DNA of 64,000 nt from Janthinobacterium lividum PAMC 25724. GTDB lineage: Bacteria; Pseudomonadota; Gammaproteobacteria; Burkholderiales; Burkholderiaceae_D. The stretch is from assembly GCA_000242815.2 (NCBI GenBank), contig AHHB01000022.1, forward strand, positions 1-64,000, in the 5' to 3' direction. Made by a program: the position numbers and the translations under genes. Below the pieces are notes generated by a model that saw only the letters and a list, made by a program, of their open reading frames with translations, was not told the origin of the DNA and did not search any database. Positions 19,293 through 28,403 of the stretch are shown here, in pieces (positions within the stretch are counted from its first letter, which is position 1; each line of letters opens with the position of its first letter).

Positions 19293-19334
19293 CCACTCGC
19301 TGGCACCCACTTGCTGGCACCCACTTGCTGGCGC
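19293..19334. repeat. Three tandem copies of a 14-base repeat
   Basis: The unit CCACTTGCTGGCAC occurs three times in direct succession with small changes (19293-19306, 19307-19320, 19321-19334). It sits just downstream of the rsgA stop and upstream of the histidine kinase, outside any convincing gene. Confidence 0.8.
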
Positions 19335-19348
19335 AGCAACAGAACAGA

Positions 19349-20254
19349 TCAATACAGCGTCTGCGCCGATTCGTGCAGCAGTTGGCCATACAGGGTGTGG
19401 CGCATCTTGGCGATCTTGCCGTCAGATAATGCTTGCAGGATGGCGCACTGCGGCTCGATCAGGTGGCGGCAGTTGTAGAACTTGCAGCTACCCAAGTAGG
19501 GCTGGAATTCGCGGAAGGCGCGCTCGAGCATACCCTCGGACAAGTGGTACAGGCCGAATTCCTGGAAGCCGGGAGAATCGATGATGGAGCTGTTCGCGCC
19601 CAGTACGTCGAGCTTGTACAGGCGCGTAAAGGTCGTCGTGTGCTTGCCCGTATCGAGCGCGGCCGAGATTTCGCGCACGGCGATGTCGGCGTCCGGCACC
19701 AGCAGGTTGATCAGCGACGACTTGCCCATGCCCGACTGGCCGATCAGGATCGACGACTGGCCAGCGAGCAGCGGTGCCAGGGTGGCCACGGCATGTTCCG
19801 GTTCGGCGCGCGCCGACACTTCATCGACGCGATAGCCCATCGAGGAATACGGCAGCAGGCGTTCGCGGGCGCGCTCCAGAGAAGCGGTCACGTCTGTTTT
19901 ATTGAGGATGATGCGCGCCTCGATGCCGGCCGCGTCGGCCGCTACCAGCGAGCGCGAAATCAGATCGTCGGCAAAGCCCGGTTCTGTCGCCACGACGATA
20001 AACAGCTGCGTCAAATTGGCGGCCAGCAGCTTCGATTTGTACTGGTCCGAGCGGTACAGCAGCGTCTTGCGTTCCTCGATGCGGTCGATGACGGCCTGGT
20101 CGTTGGAGGTGCGCGTCAGGTGGACGATATCGCCCACTGCCACATTGGTCTTTTTGCCGCGCGTCACGCATTGCATCTTGGCGCCGTCCACGTCGGCCAG
20201 GTAATGGCGGCCGTGGGCGGCGATGATGACGCCCGTCAACTTGCCTTCACTCAT
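19349..20254 (-). CDS. rsgA: Ribosome small-subunit GTPase A
   Basis: A 301-residue circularly permuted GTPase that helps the late maturation of the 30S subunit. The order seen is an N-terminal OB fold ([17 protein letters not shown]), then G4 (ILNKTDV), G1 ([12 protein letters not shown]), G3 ([10 protein letters not shown]), and a C-terminal zinc motif ([16 protein letters not shown]). Start ATG 20254 overlaps the stop of the pterin dehydratase as ATGA, so the longer open frame to 20575 is not used. It is the last gene of a three-gene coupled operon. Confidence 0.95.
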   Translation of the reverse strand: MSEGKLTGVIIAAHGRHYLADVDGAKMQCVTRGKKTNVAVGDIVHLTRTSNDQAVIDRIEERKTLLYRSDQYKSKLLAANLTQLFIVVATEPGFADDLISRSLVAADAAGIEARIILNKTDVTASLERARERLLPYSSMGYRVDEVSARAEPEHAVATLAPLLAGQSSILIGQSGMGKSSLINLLVPDADIAVREISAALDTGKHTTTFTRLYKLDVLGANSSIIDSPGFQEFGLYHLSEGMLERAFREFQPYLGSCKFYNCRHLIEPQCAILQALSDGKIAKMRHTLYGQLLHESAQTLY

Positions 20255-20616
20255 GGAGCCACCTGGCTGCTCTGGTAGATCAGATCGGCCTTGGCGGCGC
20301 AGATGAAGTCGTTTTCGGACAGGCCGCCGGCGCCCTGGTTGACCGAGTGCGTATCGAAGCGCACGGCGCAGGTTTTGTAAGTAATGATGAGCTCCGGATG
20401 GTGGTCTTGCGTATGGATCATATAAGCGAGGGCGTTCATGAACGCCAGGGTCTGGTAGTAATTCTTGAAGCCGAAGTCGCGGCACAGCTTGCCATTTTGC
20501 AGCGTCCATTGGGGCAGCAGTGCAAGCAGGGTGGCGCTGTCGGTGTCGCCCAGCGCTTGTTGGCGCGGTGCGCACGACAGTTGAGCCAGGTCTTGCGTAG
20601 TCATTGGCGTATTCAT
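20251..20616 (-). CDS. phhB: 4a-hydroxytetrahydrobiopterin dehydratase
   Basis: A 121-residue pterin-4a-carbinolamine dehydratase (DCoH family), which recycles the pterin cofactor of aromatic amino acid hydroxylases. The active-site DHHPEL and the later [16 protein letters not shown] are present. The gene is coupled on both sides: its ATG overlaps the stop of the M48 peptidase and its stop overlaps the rsgA start (both as ATGA). No phenylalanine hydroxylase gene is in the window, so the cofactor partner is elsewhere. Confidence 0.93.
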   Translation of the reverse strand: MNTPMTTQDLAQLSCAPRQQALGDTDSATLLALLPQWTLQNGKLCRDFGFKNYYQTLAFMNALAYMIHTQDHHPELIITYKTCAVRFDTHSVNQGAGGLSENDFICAAKADLIYQSSQVAP

Positions 20617-21893
20617 GTGGTAGCCCCTTTCAGGTGGCGGATGCGCACGCTGGCCGGCGGATGCGAGTCGTAGAAGGCCGAGTGCAGTGGGTCGGGCGTC
20701 AGGGTCGACGCATTGTCTTCATACATTTTTACCAGCGCTGTAACCAGGTCGTCGGCTTGCGTGTGCTTGGCGGCAAAGGCGTCGGCTTCGAATTCATGCT
20801 TGCGCGAGCTGAGCGAGGTCAACGGTCCCAGCAGGAAAGTGAAGACGGGCAAGGCCAGCATGAACAGCAGCAGCGCCAGCGCGTCCGTCGGCTGGCCCGT
20901 CAGTGCGAGGGCGACGGGATCGATGCCCAGGCCCGCGTAAAACCACGGCTGCGTCTTCAGCAAGCCCAGCAGCGCCAAAAAGCCCAGCGAGATGACGAAC
21001 ATCATGGCGATGCGCTTGACGATGTGCTTGAGCTTGAAATGCCCGAGCTCATGCGCCAGCACGGCTTCGATTTCCTGCGGCGCCAGGCGCGACAGCAGGG
21101 TGTCGAAGAAGACGATGCGCTTATTGGCGCCAAAGCCCGAGAAATACGCATTGCCGTGGGCGCTGCGCTTCGAGCCGTCCATCACGAACAAGCCTTTCGA
21201 GGCGAAACCCACGCGCTGCATCAAGCCTTCGATACGGCTTTTCAAGGATTCGTCGGCCAGCGGCGTGAATTTGTTGAACAGGGGAGCGATGACGGTCGGA
21301 AACAGCACCATCATCAGCAACTGGAAGCCGCTCCAGACGAACCACGCGTACAGCCACCACAGGTCGCCCGACCTGGCCATCAGGGTCAGCACGACCCAGA
21401 TCAGCGGCAGGCCGATGGCCGCGCCCAGGCCCACGCCCTTGAGCATGTCGGTGAAGAACAGCTTGCGTGCCATGGTGTTGAAGCCGAAACGTTGTTCCAG
21501 CACGAATTGGCGGTAGTAATCGAAAGGCAGGTCGATCAAGCCGGAAATGCCGGCAAAGGCGGCGATCAGGCCGATCTGGTACAGCATGGGCGAACCCGCT
21601 CCCATCCACGCATTCAATGACAGCGCCAGCCACTGCAAGCCGCCCAGCAAGGTGAAACCGATCAGCACGGCGTAGTTGACCAGCAGGGTCAGTAAGCCGA
21701 ACTTGGTCTTCGCCACCGTGTAGTCGGCCGCCTTCTGATGCGCGGCCAGCGGGATCTTTTGCGCGAATTCGGGCGGCACCGCGGCGCGGTGGGCCAGCAC
21801 GTGGCGAATCTGCCGCGAAGCGAGCCAGAAGCGCACGGCCAGGGTCAAAACGAGGACGGAGACAAACAAAATCGAAAACGCGAGTGAATACAT
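20613..21893 (-). CDS. M48 family membrane metallopeptidase (Ste24/CAAX protease 1-like)
   Basis: A 426-residue zinc endopeptidase with several membrane helices. The catalytic motif [12 protein letters not shown] (HExxH near residue 283) is followed by the third-ligand region [11 protein letters not shown]. The size and the N-terminal helical domain match the eukaryote-like Ste24/CAAX prenyl protease 1 branch rather than the shorter HtpX. The role is probably membrane protein quality control; bacteria lack the prenyl substrate. First gene of the operon with phhB and rsgA. Confidence 0.9.
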   Translation of the reverse strand: MYSLAFSILFVSVLVLTLAVRFWLASRQIRHVLAHRAAVPPEFAQKIPLAAHQKAADYTVAKTKFGLLTLLVNYAVLIGFTLLGGLQWLALSLNAWMGAGSPMLYQIGLIAAFAGISGLIDLPFDYYRQFVLEQRFGFNTMARKLFFTDMLKGVGLGAAIGLPLIWVVLTLMARSGDLWWLYAWFVWSGFQLLMMVLFPTVIAPLFNKFTPLADESLKSRIEGLMQRVGFASKGLFVMDGSKRSAHGNAYFSGFGANKRIVFFDTLLSRLAPQEIEAVLAHELGHFKLKHIVKRIAMMFVISLGFLALLGLLKTQPWFYAGLGIDPVALALTGQPTDALALLLFMLALPVFTFLLGPLTSLSSRKHEFEADAFAAKHTQADDLVTALVKMYEDNASTLTPDPLHSAFYDSHPPASVRIRHLKGATT

Positions 21894-21949
21894 TCTGTGC
21901 CTGTGAGAAAATGGCTGATTATTTAGTTTGATTAGACCAAGAGAGAATT

Positions 21950-22558
21950 ATGTCACAAGCGACCGACTTAACTGCCCCCACCTCTGCATCCACCCCAGCA
22001 CCGGCGGTGCCGGCACGTCCAAACGAGATGAACCTGGTCTGGGTCGACATGGAAATGACGGGCCTGGAGCCCGATACCGACCGCATCATCGAAGTGGCGG
22101 TGGTGGTGACGGACATGCACTTGAACCTGCTGGCCGAAGGTCCCGTGTTCGTCATCCATCAATCGGATGAAACCCTGAACAAGATGGATGCCTGGAACAA
22201 GGGCACGCATGGCCGCTCGGGCCTGATCGACAAGGTCAAGGCGTCGACCGTGACGGAGGCGCAGGCGGAAGCGGAATTGATCGCCTTCCTGAAAAAATAC
22301 GTGCCAGCAGGCAAGTCGCCCATGTGCGGCAACACCATCGGCCAGGACCGCCGCTTCATGGTGCGCGGCATGCCGAAGCTGGAAGCGTTCTTCCATTATC
22401 GCAATGTTGATGTATCGACATTTAAAGAGCTGTGCAAGCGCTGGAAGCCGGAAATCGCCACCGGTTTCAAGAAGCACCAGAAGCACACGGCGCTGGCCGA
22501 TATCCTGGAATCGATCGAAGAGCTGAAATACTACCGCGAACACTTTATTAAACTGTAA
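21950..22558 (+). CDS. orn: Oligoribonuclease
   Basis: A 3'-5' exoribonuclease that destroys di- to pentanucleotides, including pGpG made when c-di-GMP is broken down, and so feeds into the turnover of the Wsp product. The DEDDh residues are in [31 protein letters not shown] and HTALADI. The family core starts at MNLVWVD (about residue 26); the Ala/Pro/Thr-rich N-terminal tail from ATG 21950 is an extension, and a start at 22028 cannot be excluded. The last 11 bases overlap the converging small gene. Confidence 0.95.
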   Translation: MSQATDLTAPTSASTPAPAVPARPNEMNLVWVDMEMTGLEPDTDRIIEVAVVVTDMHLNLLAEGPVFVIHQSDETLNKMDAWNKGTHGRSGLIDKVKASTVTEAQAEAELIAFLKKYVPAGKSPMCGNTIGQDRRFMVRGMPKLEAFFHYRNVDVSTFKELCKRWKPEIATGFKKHQKHTALADILESIEELKYYREHFIKL

Positions 22559-22937
22559 TGGTGTTGTCGGCTTGGCGCTTTGGCGCGTAAGCCGACACAT
22601 CCGCCGCCTCAAAGGCAAGGCTGCGCCAAGCGCCATCTTCATTTTGCCACTTCAGCGCAAACGCTCCCGTTTGCCGTAAAGCCGTGGTCCAGCGCACTTC
22701 GCCAGGCTGGCGGAAATAGTCCGAGCACTGTTCGAACGGCTGGCCCAGCCGGCACAGCACCAATCCCTCGCCCGCCACGGCGCACCACTGTTCATCGGCA
22801 TCGATCAAGGCCACGGCCGGGTCACCATAGAATTCGCCCAGGCTGGCTTGCCTGTCATCGGCCGCCGTCACCGTGGCTTGTTCATATTCATGCTGTACGC
22901 GATATGTGGCGCTGCGCCCCAGTTCCCTGTGCGTCAT
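22548..22937 (-). CDS. Small uncharacterised protein coupled to a LysR regulator
   Basis: A 129-residue protein that I do not recognise. It begins [14 protein letters not shown] and is soluble, with no signal peptide. Its ATG (22937) overlaps the stop of the LysR gene as ATGA, so the two are translated together. The open frame extends further upstream to 23180, but only inside the LysR gene. The pattern of beta-strand-like segments rich in Trp and Cys ([34 protein letters not shown]) suggests a small beta-rich domain. Function unknown. Confidence 0.7.
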   Translation of the reverse strand: MTHRELGRSATYRVQHEYEQATVTAADDRQASLGEFYGDPAVALIDADEQWCAVAGEGLVLCRLGQPFEQCSDYFRQPGEVRWTTALRQTGAFALKWQNEDGAWRSLAFEAADVSAYAPKRQADNTITV

Positions 22938-23878
22938 GTTGTCTGCACGCTGGGCCAGACGGTTTCCTGGTCGGCGCGTGCCTCGGCGATCAGCCATTCG
23001 CAGAAGGCATGCACGAGCGGGCGTGTTTCCGCCTGCGGCGAGCGCAGCAAATAGTAGCAGTGGGGGCCACGCACGGCGTGTTCGAACACGCGCACCAGGC
23101 GGCCCGAGCGCAGGTCGTCGCCGATCAGGGGGCTGGCGGCAATGGCCACGCCCTGGCCGCTGGCGGCCGCGTCCAGGCATAAATACGTGTGCGAAAAGCG
23201 CGCGCCGCTGTTGCCGCTATTGCCGCTGTAATGCACGCCGCAGCTGTGCAGCCAGCGCGTCCAGTCGATTTCGCCGGGCAGGTGTACTTCCGGCTCATCG
23301 TGCAGCAGCGGGTAGCGCAGCAGGTCTGCGCTCTGGCGCAGGCCGGTGGCGTTGGCGCGAAAGCCTGGGCTACAGACGGCGGAAAACCATTCTTCCATGA
23401 GTAAATCGACCTTCAGGCCCGGATAGCGACCCGGTCCCAGGCGGATGGCGACGTCGACGCCGTCGCGGGCCAGGTCGACCGGATGCATCGACGCCAGCAC
23501 GCGCAGTTCGATTTGCGGATAGCGGTCGCGCAGCCGGCCCAGGCGCGGCATCAGCCAGCGCGAGACGAGCGAGCTGGTGGCCGTCACCGTCACCACCTTG
23601 TCATCGCCCTGGCGCCGCGCTTGCTCCGATACATCGGCCAGTTGCTTGAGGATGGGGCCCAGTGACGCCGCATAGCGCTGGCCGGCGCTGGTGAGCACCA
23701 CGCCGCGCGGCAGGCGCTGGAACAGCACCACGCCTAGCCAAGCTTCGAGTTGTTTCACGTGATGGCCGATGGCGCCGGCCGAGACGTGCAATTCTTCGCC
23801 CGCGCGCTGGAAGCCTTCATGGCGGGCGGCCGCCTCGAAGGCGTGCAGGGCGGCGAGGGGTGGCAAGGAACGTGACAT
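22934..23878 (-). CDS. LysR-family transcriptional regulator (GcvA-like)
   Basis: A 314-residue regulator with an N-terminal winged HTH (LAALHAFEAAARHEGFQRAGEELHVSAGAIGHHVKQLE, paraphrased at residues 5-40) and a substrate-binding-like effector domain. LPPLAALHAFEAAARH is typical of the GcvA subfamily. Start ATG 23878 was chosen because GAAGAG lies six to seven bases upstream; 23890 is the alternative. The effector domain holds a SGNSGNSG insert encoded by a perfect 9-base tandem repeat. It is followed by a coupled small gene and is divergent from the EamA exporter, an obvious candidate target. Confidence 0.92.
   Translation of the reverse strand: MSRSLPPLAALHAFEAAARHEGFQRAGEELHVSAGAIGHHVKQLEAWLGVVLFQRLPRGVVLTSAGQRYAASLGPILKQLADVSEQARRQGDDKVVTVTATSSLVSRWLMPRLGRLRDRYPQIELRVLASMHPVDLARDGVDVAIRLGPGRYPGLKVDLLMEEWFSAVCSPGFRANATGLRQSADLLRYPLLHDEPEVHLPGEIDWTRWLHSCGVHYSGNSGNSGARFSHTYLCLDAAASGQGVAIAASPLIGDDLRSGRLVRVFEHAVRGPHCYYLLRSPQAETRPLVHAFCEWLIAEARADQETVWPSVQTT
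23204..23230. repeat. In-frame 9-base tandem repeat inside the LysR gene
   Basis: Three copies of GCCGCTGTT-like units run from 23204 to 23230 and encode repeated Asn/Ser-Gly residues in the effector domain. The length is a multiple of three, so copy changes would not break the frame. Confidence 0.75.
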
Positions 23879-24076
23879 AGCACTCTTCAAGAGAATTGAG
23901 CCTCAATAATATTTGGCCTATCCGTGAAGAATATTGGTTTGTTTCATTTCGCGCAAGGGAATATGATGCCGTCACTGCATGAAGTGACCCGCAATATGAT
24001 TCACGCATGCATTTCACGTACGCATCACCTTCCAGCCTTGCTTGGCATTAATATTTACAACGCCTGGGAAAACCGT

Positions 24077-24170
24077 CGCGAGCGGCAGTGATTTGTGGCC
24101 GAGAAGCGCAACCGTACTTCAGTACGGTGAGCATCGCCGGCCGCAAAGCGCGACGCGCAGCAGGTTTACC
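24077..24170 (+). repeat. Dispersed intergenic element, copy 1
   Basis: This fills much of the 317-base gap between the LysR and EamA genes; I see no gene in that gap. It begins TCGCGAGCGGCAGTG, carries GTGGCCGAGAAGCGCAACC followed by a perfect hairpin (CCGTAC-TTCA-GTACGG, 24112-24127), and ends ACGCGCAGCAGGTTT. Related sequences occur at about 40909-41014 and, inverted and internally deleted, at 33697-33752. The element ends 26 bases before the EamA start codon. Confidence 0.75.
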
Positions 24171-24195
24171 CTGGCGTACTCAAAGAGGTTTAGTC

Positions 24196-25095
24196 ATGTC
24201 TGATCGCCGCGCTGTTGCGCTGGTGTTGCTGTCGGCTGCCGGTTTCGGCAGCTCCGCAGTGTTTGCCAAGGCGGCATATGCGTCCGGGGTCAACCCGTCG
24301 AGCATGCTGGCCTTGCGTTTCGTTATTGCCGCCATGCTGTTGCTGCCGCTGGTCTGGCTGGGCGGCTGGCGCTTGCCGCGCGGCCGCTTGCTGGTCGGCT
24401 ACATGCTGATGGGGCTCATGTACACGGTCCAGTCGCAAGGTTACTTCAATGCCCTGCTGTATGCCAGCAGTGGCCTGTGCGGCATGTTGCTGTATGTCTA
24501 TCCCGTGCTGGTGACCATTCTGGCGCTGGCGCTGGGCTGGGAAAAGCTGGACCGGCGCATGCTGGTACTGATGGCGCTGGCCATTGCGGGCATGGCCATC
24601 ACCCTGGGCGGCAAGCTGCAGGGTCAACCTATCGGCATTGCCCTTGCATTGATGGCCGCCGGCGTGTACGCCGTGTACATCCTGGTTGGCAATAGCCTGT
24701 CGAAAAGCCGCGACAATATTCACCCATTGGCCGCCTGTGTGGTGATCCTCGGTACGGCTGGGCTGTCGAATACTGCGATTGCCATGTGGCAAGGTGTTTC
24801 TTTGCCAGGCACGGCAACGGGTTGGCTGGCAGTCAGCGCCATCGCCCTGTTCTCGACGGCGATCGCGATAGCTGCCTTTTTTGCCGGCGTGGCGCAGATC
24901 GGTGCCGCCAAGGCATCCATCATTTCCACGTTTGAACCCGTCATCACTATGGCGTTCGGCGTGACCTTGCTGAAGGAATCGGTCAGCGGCACGCAGTTGC
25001 TGGGCGGTGCCATGGTGCTGGCCGCCGTGGTCTTGCTGGCGCAGCGTCCCGCACCCAAGACGGCGGCCATGCCGGCTGCGCAGGCGAGCGCTTGA
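24196..25095 (+). CDS. EamA/DMT-family metabolite exporter
   Basis: A 299-residue inner-membrane protein with ten predicted helices in two EamA repeats (SAAGFGSSAVFAKAAYASG ... and IALALMAAGVYAVYILVG ...). Drug/metabolite transporters of this type export amino acids or other small molecules; the substrate cannot be read from sequence. Start ATG 24196 has AAGAGG eight bases upstream; open frame back to 24088 runs through the dispersed repeat and is not believed. A strong terminator follows at 25150. The divergent LysR gene may regulate it. Confidence 0.92.
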   Translation: MSDRRAVALVLLSAAGFGSSAVFAKAAYASGVNPSSMLALRFVIAAMLLLPLVWLGGWRLPRGRLLVGYMLMGLMYTVQSQGYFNALLYASSGLCGMLLYVYPVLVTILALALGWEKLDRRMLVLMALAIAGMAITLGGKLQGQPIGIALALMAAGVYAVYILVGNSLSKSRDNIHPLAACVVILGTAGLSNTAIAMWQGVSLPGTATGWLAVSAIALFSTAIAIAAFFAGVAQIGAAKASIISTFEPVITMAFGVTLLKESVSGTQLLGGAMVLAAVVLLAQRPAPKTAAMPAAQASA

Positions 25096-25149
25096 GTCTG
25101 CTGATCCTGTTTTCTTGAACTGATCGGCTGTATCGATCGGTCTCCTTTG

Positions 25150-25187
25150 GCGCCGCGACGGGTTTCCTGTCGCGGCGCTTTTTTTTT
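25150..25187 (+). terminator. Intrinsic terminator of the EamA gene
   Basis: A perfect ten-base stem (GCGCCGCGAC / GTCGCGGCGC, 25150-25159 and 25169-25178) is followed by nine T. Confidence 0.92.
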
Positions 25188-25215
25188 GCGCGCAAATGTT
25201 GCGTACAAATAAGTC

Positions 25216-25243
25216 TTGATTGCGAATGATTCTCATTTATAAT
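25216..25243 (+). promoter_or_regulatory. hmuS promoter with overlapping Fur-like box
   Basis: A -35 TTGATT (25216-25221) and -10 TATAAT (25238-25243) are spaced by 16 bases. The spacer and -10 are covered by a 19-base Fur-like site at 25222-25240 (GCGAATGATTCTCATTTAT, 12 of 19 matches to the classical consensus by eye). This predicts iron-repressed expression of hmuSTUV. Confidence 0.72.
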
Positions 25244-25310
25244 TGACTTCAAGATTCCCCCATCACCAGCCAGCCGATGCCAGCCAGTGTTCGCCTTGAA
25301 AGGAGACGCC

Positions 25311-26417
25311 GTGTTGAGTACCTTCCCCATTTGCAATACCGAGCTGCTTGCCAGCGAGTTTGCCCGCTTGCGCCGCGAGAAAAAAGCCCGCCAGCGTGAC
25401 ATCGCCGAAGAACTGGGCATTTCTGAAGGCGAACTGATTGCCGCGCACGCAGGGCTGTCGCTGGCCGATGGCGCCTTGCTGGGCGCCGAGCGCCTGCAGG
25501 CACACTGGCCTGCCATCATCGCCGCCCTGGAGCCGCTGGGCGAAGTCATGGCGCTGACGCGCAACGCTTCCTGCGTGCATGAAAAAACCGGCGTCTACCG
25601 CAAGGCCAGTCACAACAACCATGTGGGCCTGGTGCTGGGCGGCGAGATCGACCTGCGCGTGTTTTACCGTCACTGGGCGCATGGCTTTGCCGTGCGCGAG
25701 GCAAGCGAAAAAGGCGGCGAAGCAGAAATGCAGCGCAGCCTGCAATTTTTTGATGCCGCCGGCCATGCCGTGCACAAGATTTTTCTGCGCCCGCAAAGCG
25801 ACCTGGCGGCCTATGACGCCCTGGTGGCGCGCTTTGCCGACGTCGACCAGGCGGCCGGCATCGTCGTGACGCCGCCACCGCCGGCGCCGCTGGAATTGCC
25901 CGACGCGCAGGTCGATGTGGCCGGTTTTCGCGCCGCCTGGGCCGATTTGCGCGACACGCATGAGTTTTTCACCCTGCTGAAAAAGTATTCGGTTTCGCGC
26001 CTGCAGGGCCTGCGCCTTGCCGAAGCGCGCTTCGTGCAGCCGTTGGACAAATCCTGCGTGCTCGACCTGCTCAACGAGGCCGCCCGTGAAAAGGTCGCCA
26101 TCATGGCCTTCGTCGGCAATGCGGGCATGCTCCAGATTCATTCGGGGCCGGTGCACAAGGTCGCCGTGATGGGGCCGTGGATCAATGTCCTCGACACGCG
26201 CTTCAGCCTGCATTTGCGCGAAGACCATATCGCCAGCGCCTGGGTGGTCAGAAAGCCCACCGTCGATGGCCTGGTGACATCCGTGGAGCTGTTCGACGCC
26301 AAGGGCGAGAGCATCGTCATGTTCTTTGGCGAACGCAAGCCAGGGGTACATGAATTGTGCGAATGGCGCCACATCGTCGAGCGCGTCGTGCAGGAGGACG
26401 AATTATGCGCCGCATGA
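25311..26417 (+). CDS. hmuS: Hemin-degrading/heme-trafficking protein HmuS
   Basis: A cytoplasmic HemS/PhuS/HmuS-type protein of about 368 residues with the internal duplication of the family (each half near 160 residues; compare VMALTRNASCVHEKTGVYRK with VAIMAFVGNAGMLQIHSGPV). Family members accept heme from the HmuTUV importer and pass it on or degrade it. The start is a GTG at 25311, placed five bases after AAAGGAG; TTG 25314 is an alternative and GTG 25287 lacks a ribosome binding site. It is the first gene of a Fur-type operon and overlaps hmuT by 13 bases. Confidence 0.93.
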   Translation: MLSTFPICNTELLASEFARLRREKKARQRDIAEELGISEGELIAAHAGLSLADGALLGAERLQAHWPAIIAALEPLGEVMALTRNASCVHEKTGVYRKASHNNHVGLVLGGEIDLRVFYRHWAHGFAVREASEKGGEAEMQRSLQFFDAAGHAVHKIFLRPQSDLAAYDALVARFADVDQAAGIVVTPPPPAPLELPDAQVDVAGFRAAWADLRDTHEFFTLLKKYSVSRLQGLRLAEARFVQPLDKSCVLDLLNEAAREKVAIMAFVGNAGMLQIHSGPVHKVAVMGPWINVLDTRFSLHLREDHIASAWVVRKPTVDGLVTSVELFDAKGESIVMFFGERKPGVHELCEWRHIVERVVQEDELCAA

Positions 26418-27343
26418 TCGCCGCCAGCGTGGCGCGCCGCATCGCGCTGAAAAAAATGGGGGCAGGGGCGTTGGCGCTGGCCGCGCCGATGCAGGTGCTG
26501 GCCGCCGTCAGCGACGCCGGCAAGCCGCTGCTCAAAGCGCGGCGCATCGTCAGCGTGGGCGGGGCCCTGACGGAAATCGTCTATGCGCTCGGGGCGCAGG
26601 GCGAACTGGTGGGCGTCGATACCACCTCGCTGTATCCGGCCGTGGCGCAGCAGTTGCCGCAGGTCGGCTATGCGCGCACCCTGTCGGCAGAAGGCGTGCT
26701 GTCGCTAGCCCCCACGCAGCTGATCGCCACCGAGGAAGCGGGGCCGCAAACGGTGCTGCGCCAGGTGCGCGACGCGGGCGTGACGATGACGGTATTGAAC
26801 GCCAACAACAAATTTGAAGGCTTGCTCGAACGCGTGAAACAGGTGGGGCAGATCACGGGACGTGCCGATCCCGCCGCACGCCTGGTACAAACGTTGCAAC
26901 AGCAGTGGAACGGCGCCCTGGCCAAAGTGCGCCAGCGTAGCCAATCACCGGTACAATCAGCCGTGCGCGTGCTGTTCATCCTCGCCCATGCGCCCAACCA
27001 GGTGATGGTGGGCGGACGCGAGACAGGTGCCGACGCCATGCTCGCGTATGCGGGTGCCATCAACGTGATGGGTGGCCAGGGTGGATTCGCCGGCTACAAG
27101 CCGCTCACGCCAGAAGCCGTGATCGCCGCGCGGCCCGACATCGTGCTGGTCACCGAGCAGGGCTTGAAGGCTTCTGGCGGCGTGGACGGTATCCTCACAT
27201 TACCGGGCCTGGCGCAGACGCCGGCCGGGCGCAAGCAGCGCATCGTCTCGCAGGAAGCCATGCTGCTGCTGGGCTTTGGCCCGCGCATGCCGCAAGCGCT
27301 GACCGAGCTCGATGCCGCCTTCGCCAAAGCCATGGCGGCATGA
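26405..27343 (+). CDS. hmuT: Heme ABC transporter periplasmic binding protein HmuT
   Basis: A 312-residue substrate-binding protein of the HmuT/BtuF type: ARRIVSVGGALTEIVYALG, then the long connecting helix and GFAGYKPLTPEAVIAARPDIVLV. The N-terminal signal peptide contains RRIALKK before a hydrophobic stretch, which resembles a Tat twin-arginine motif, although Sec export is not excluded. There is no lipobox Cys. AGGAGG just upstream of ATG 26405 is a strong ribosome binding site inside the end of hmuS. The stop overlaps the hmuU start as ATGA. Confidence 0.93.
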   Translation: MRRMIAASVARRIALKKMGAGALALAAPMQVLAAVSDAGKPLLKARRIVSVGGALTEIVYALGAQGELVGVDTTSLYPAVAQQLPQVGYARTLSAEGVLSLAPTQLIATEEAGPQTVLRQVRDAGVTMTVLNANNKFEGLLERVKQVGQITGRADPAARLVQTLQQQWNGALAKVRQRSQSPVQSAVRVLFILAHAPNQVMVGGRETGADAMLAYAGAINVMGGQGGFAGYKPLTPEAVIAARPDIVLVTEQGLKASGGVDGILTLPGLAQTPAGRKQRIVSQEAMLLLGFGPRMPQALTELDAAFAKAMAA

Positions 27344-28392
27344 ACCTGCGCACGCTGACGGCGCCAGCGTCCTGGCGTTTGCCACACTGGGGCGCTGCGG
27401 GAGTGCTGCTGGCTGCACTGGCTTGCGGCTTGCTCATCGCCGTACAGGCGGGCGCCGTACCGGTGGCGCTGGCCGACTGGCTGGCGCCGTGGCAAGCTGG
27501 CGACCAGTCACTGTCGGGCGGCGCGTATGTGCTGTGGCATATTCGCTTGCCGCGCGCCTTGTTCGCCATCCTGATCGGCGCCGCGCTGGCGCTGGCCGGC
27601 GGCTTGACGCAAGGACTGTTTCGCAATCCGCTGGCCGACCCGGGTCTGCTCGGCGTGAGCAGTGGCGCCGCCTGCGCTGGCGCGGCCACCATCGTCTTTG
27701 CCGCCAGCCTGCACATAGCGCCCGAGTTGCGCGTGTGGCTGCTGCCGGGAGCCGCGTTTGCCGGCGCCATGCTCATTTGCGTGTTGCTCGACAGAGTCGC
27801 CCGCTGGGCCACGCCGGGCTCCATCGTCGGCCTGCTGCTGACGGGGGTGGCGTTGAACGCTATCACGGTGGCCATCATGGGTCTGTGCATCTACCTGGCC
27901 AGCGACGATCAATTGCGCACCCTCACTTTCTGGACCCTCGGCTCGCTATCGGCCGGCAGCTGGCAACAGGTGGCGGCCCTGCTGCTGGTACTGGCGGGCG
28001 CGCTGTGGGCCACGCGTTTCCTGCTGCGCTCCTTGAACGCGCTGGCGCTGGGCGAGGCGCAGGCGCTGCACGTGGGCATCGACGTGGGCCGGTTGCGTAC
28101 GCAAGTGATCGGGCTGGTGGCCGTGTTGACGGGCTTTGCCGTCGCCTGGTGCGGCGGCATCGGTTTCATCGGCCTCATCGCGCCGCATCTGGTACGCACC
28201 TGGCTGGGGGCCGACCAGCGCCGCGTGCTGCCGCTGGGGATGCTGATGGGCGCCTTGCTGCTGCTGTTGGCCGACACGCTGGCGCGCACCGTGGCCATTC
28301 CCGCAGAAGTCCCGGTCGGCATATTCACCGCCTTGCTGGGCGGGCCTTTCTTTTTGATGCTGTTGCGGCGCTTCCGCCACGGCACTGCCTAG
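27340..28392 (+). CDS. hmuU: Heme ABC transporter permease HmuU
   Basis: A 350-residue FecCD-family permease with about ten membrane helices. Family motifs are LPRALFAILIGAALALAGGLTQGLFRNPLADPGLLGVSSGA (residues about 68-108, paraphrased) and the late GFIGLIAPHLVR coupling region. It forms the channel of the heme importer as a dimer with HmuV. Its ATG overlaps the hmuT stop. Confidence 0.95.
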   Translation: MNLRTLTAPASWRLPHWGAAGVLLAALACGLLIAVQAGAVPVALADWLAPWQAGDQSLSGGAYVLWHIRLPRALFAILIGAALALAGGLTQGLFRNPLADPGLLGVSSGAACAGAATIVFAASLHIAPELRVWLLPGAAFAGAMLICVLLDRVARWATPGSIVGLLLTGVALNAITVAIMGLCIYLASDDQLRTLTFWTLGSLSAGSWQQVAALLLVLAGALWATRFLLRSLNALALGEAQALHVGIDVGRLRTQVIGLVAVLTGFAVAWCGGIGFIGLIAPHLVRTWLGADQRRVLPLGMLMGALLLLLADTLARTVAIPAEVPVGIFTALLGGPFFLMLLRRFRHGTA

Positions 28393-28403
28393 GAGCGATA
28401 CGC

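Noticed and set aside
27312..28403. Open frame continuous with hmuV upstream of its start.
   Set aside because: It is the out-of-frame shadow of hmuU; Arg-rich sequence with no domain, while ATG 28404 has a ribosome binding site and begins the ABC domain.
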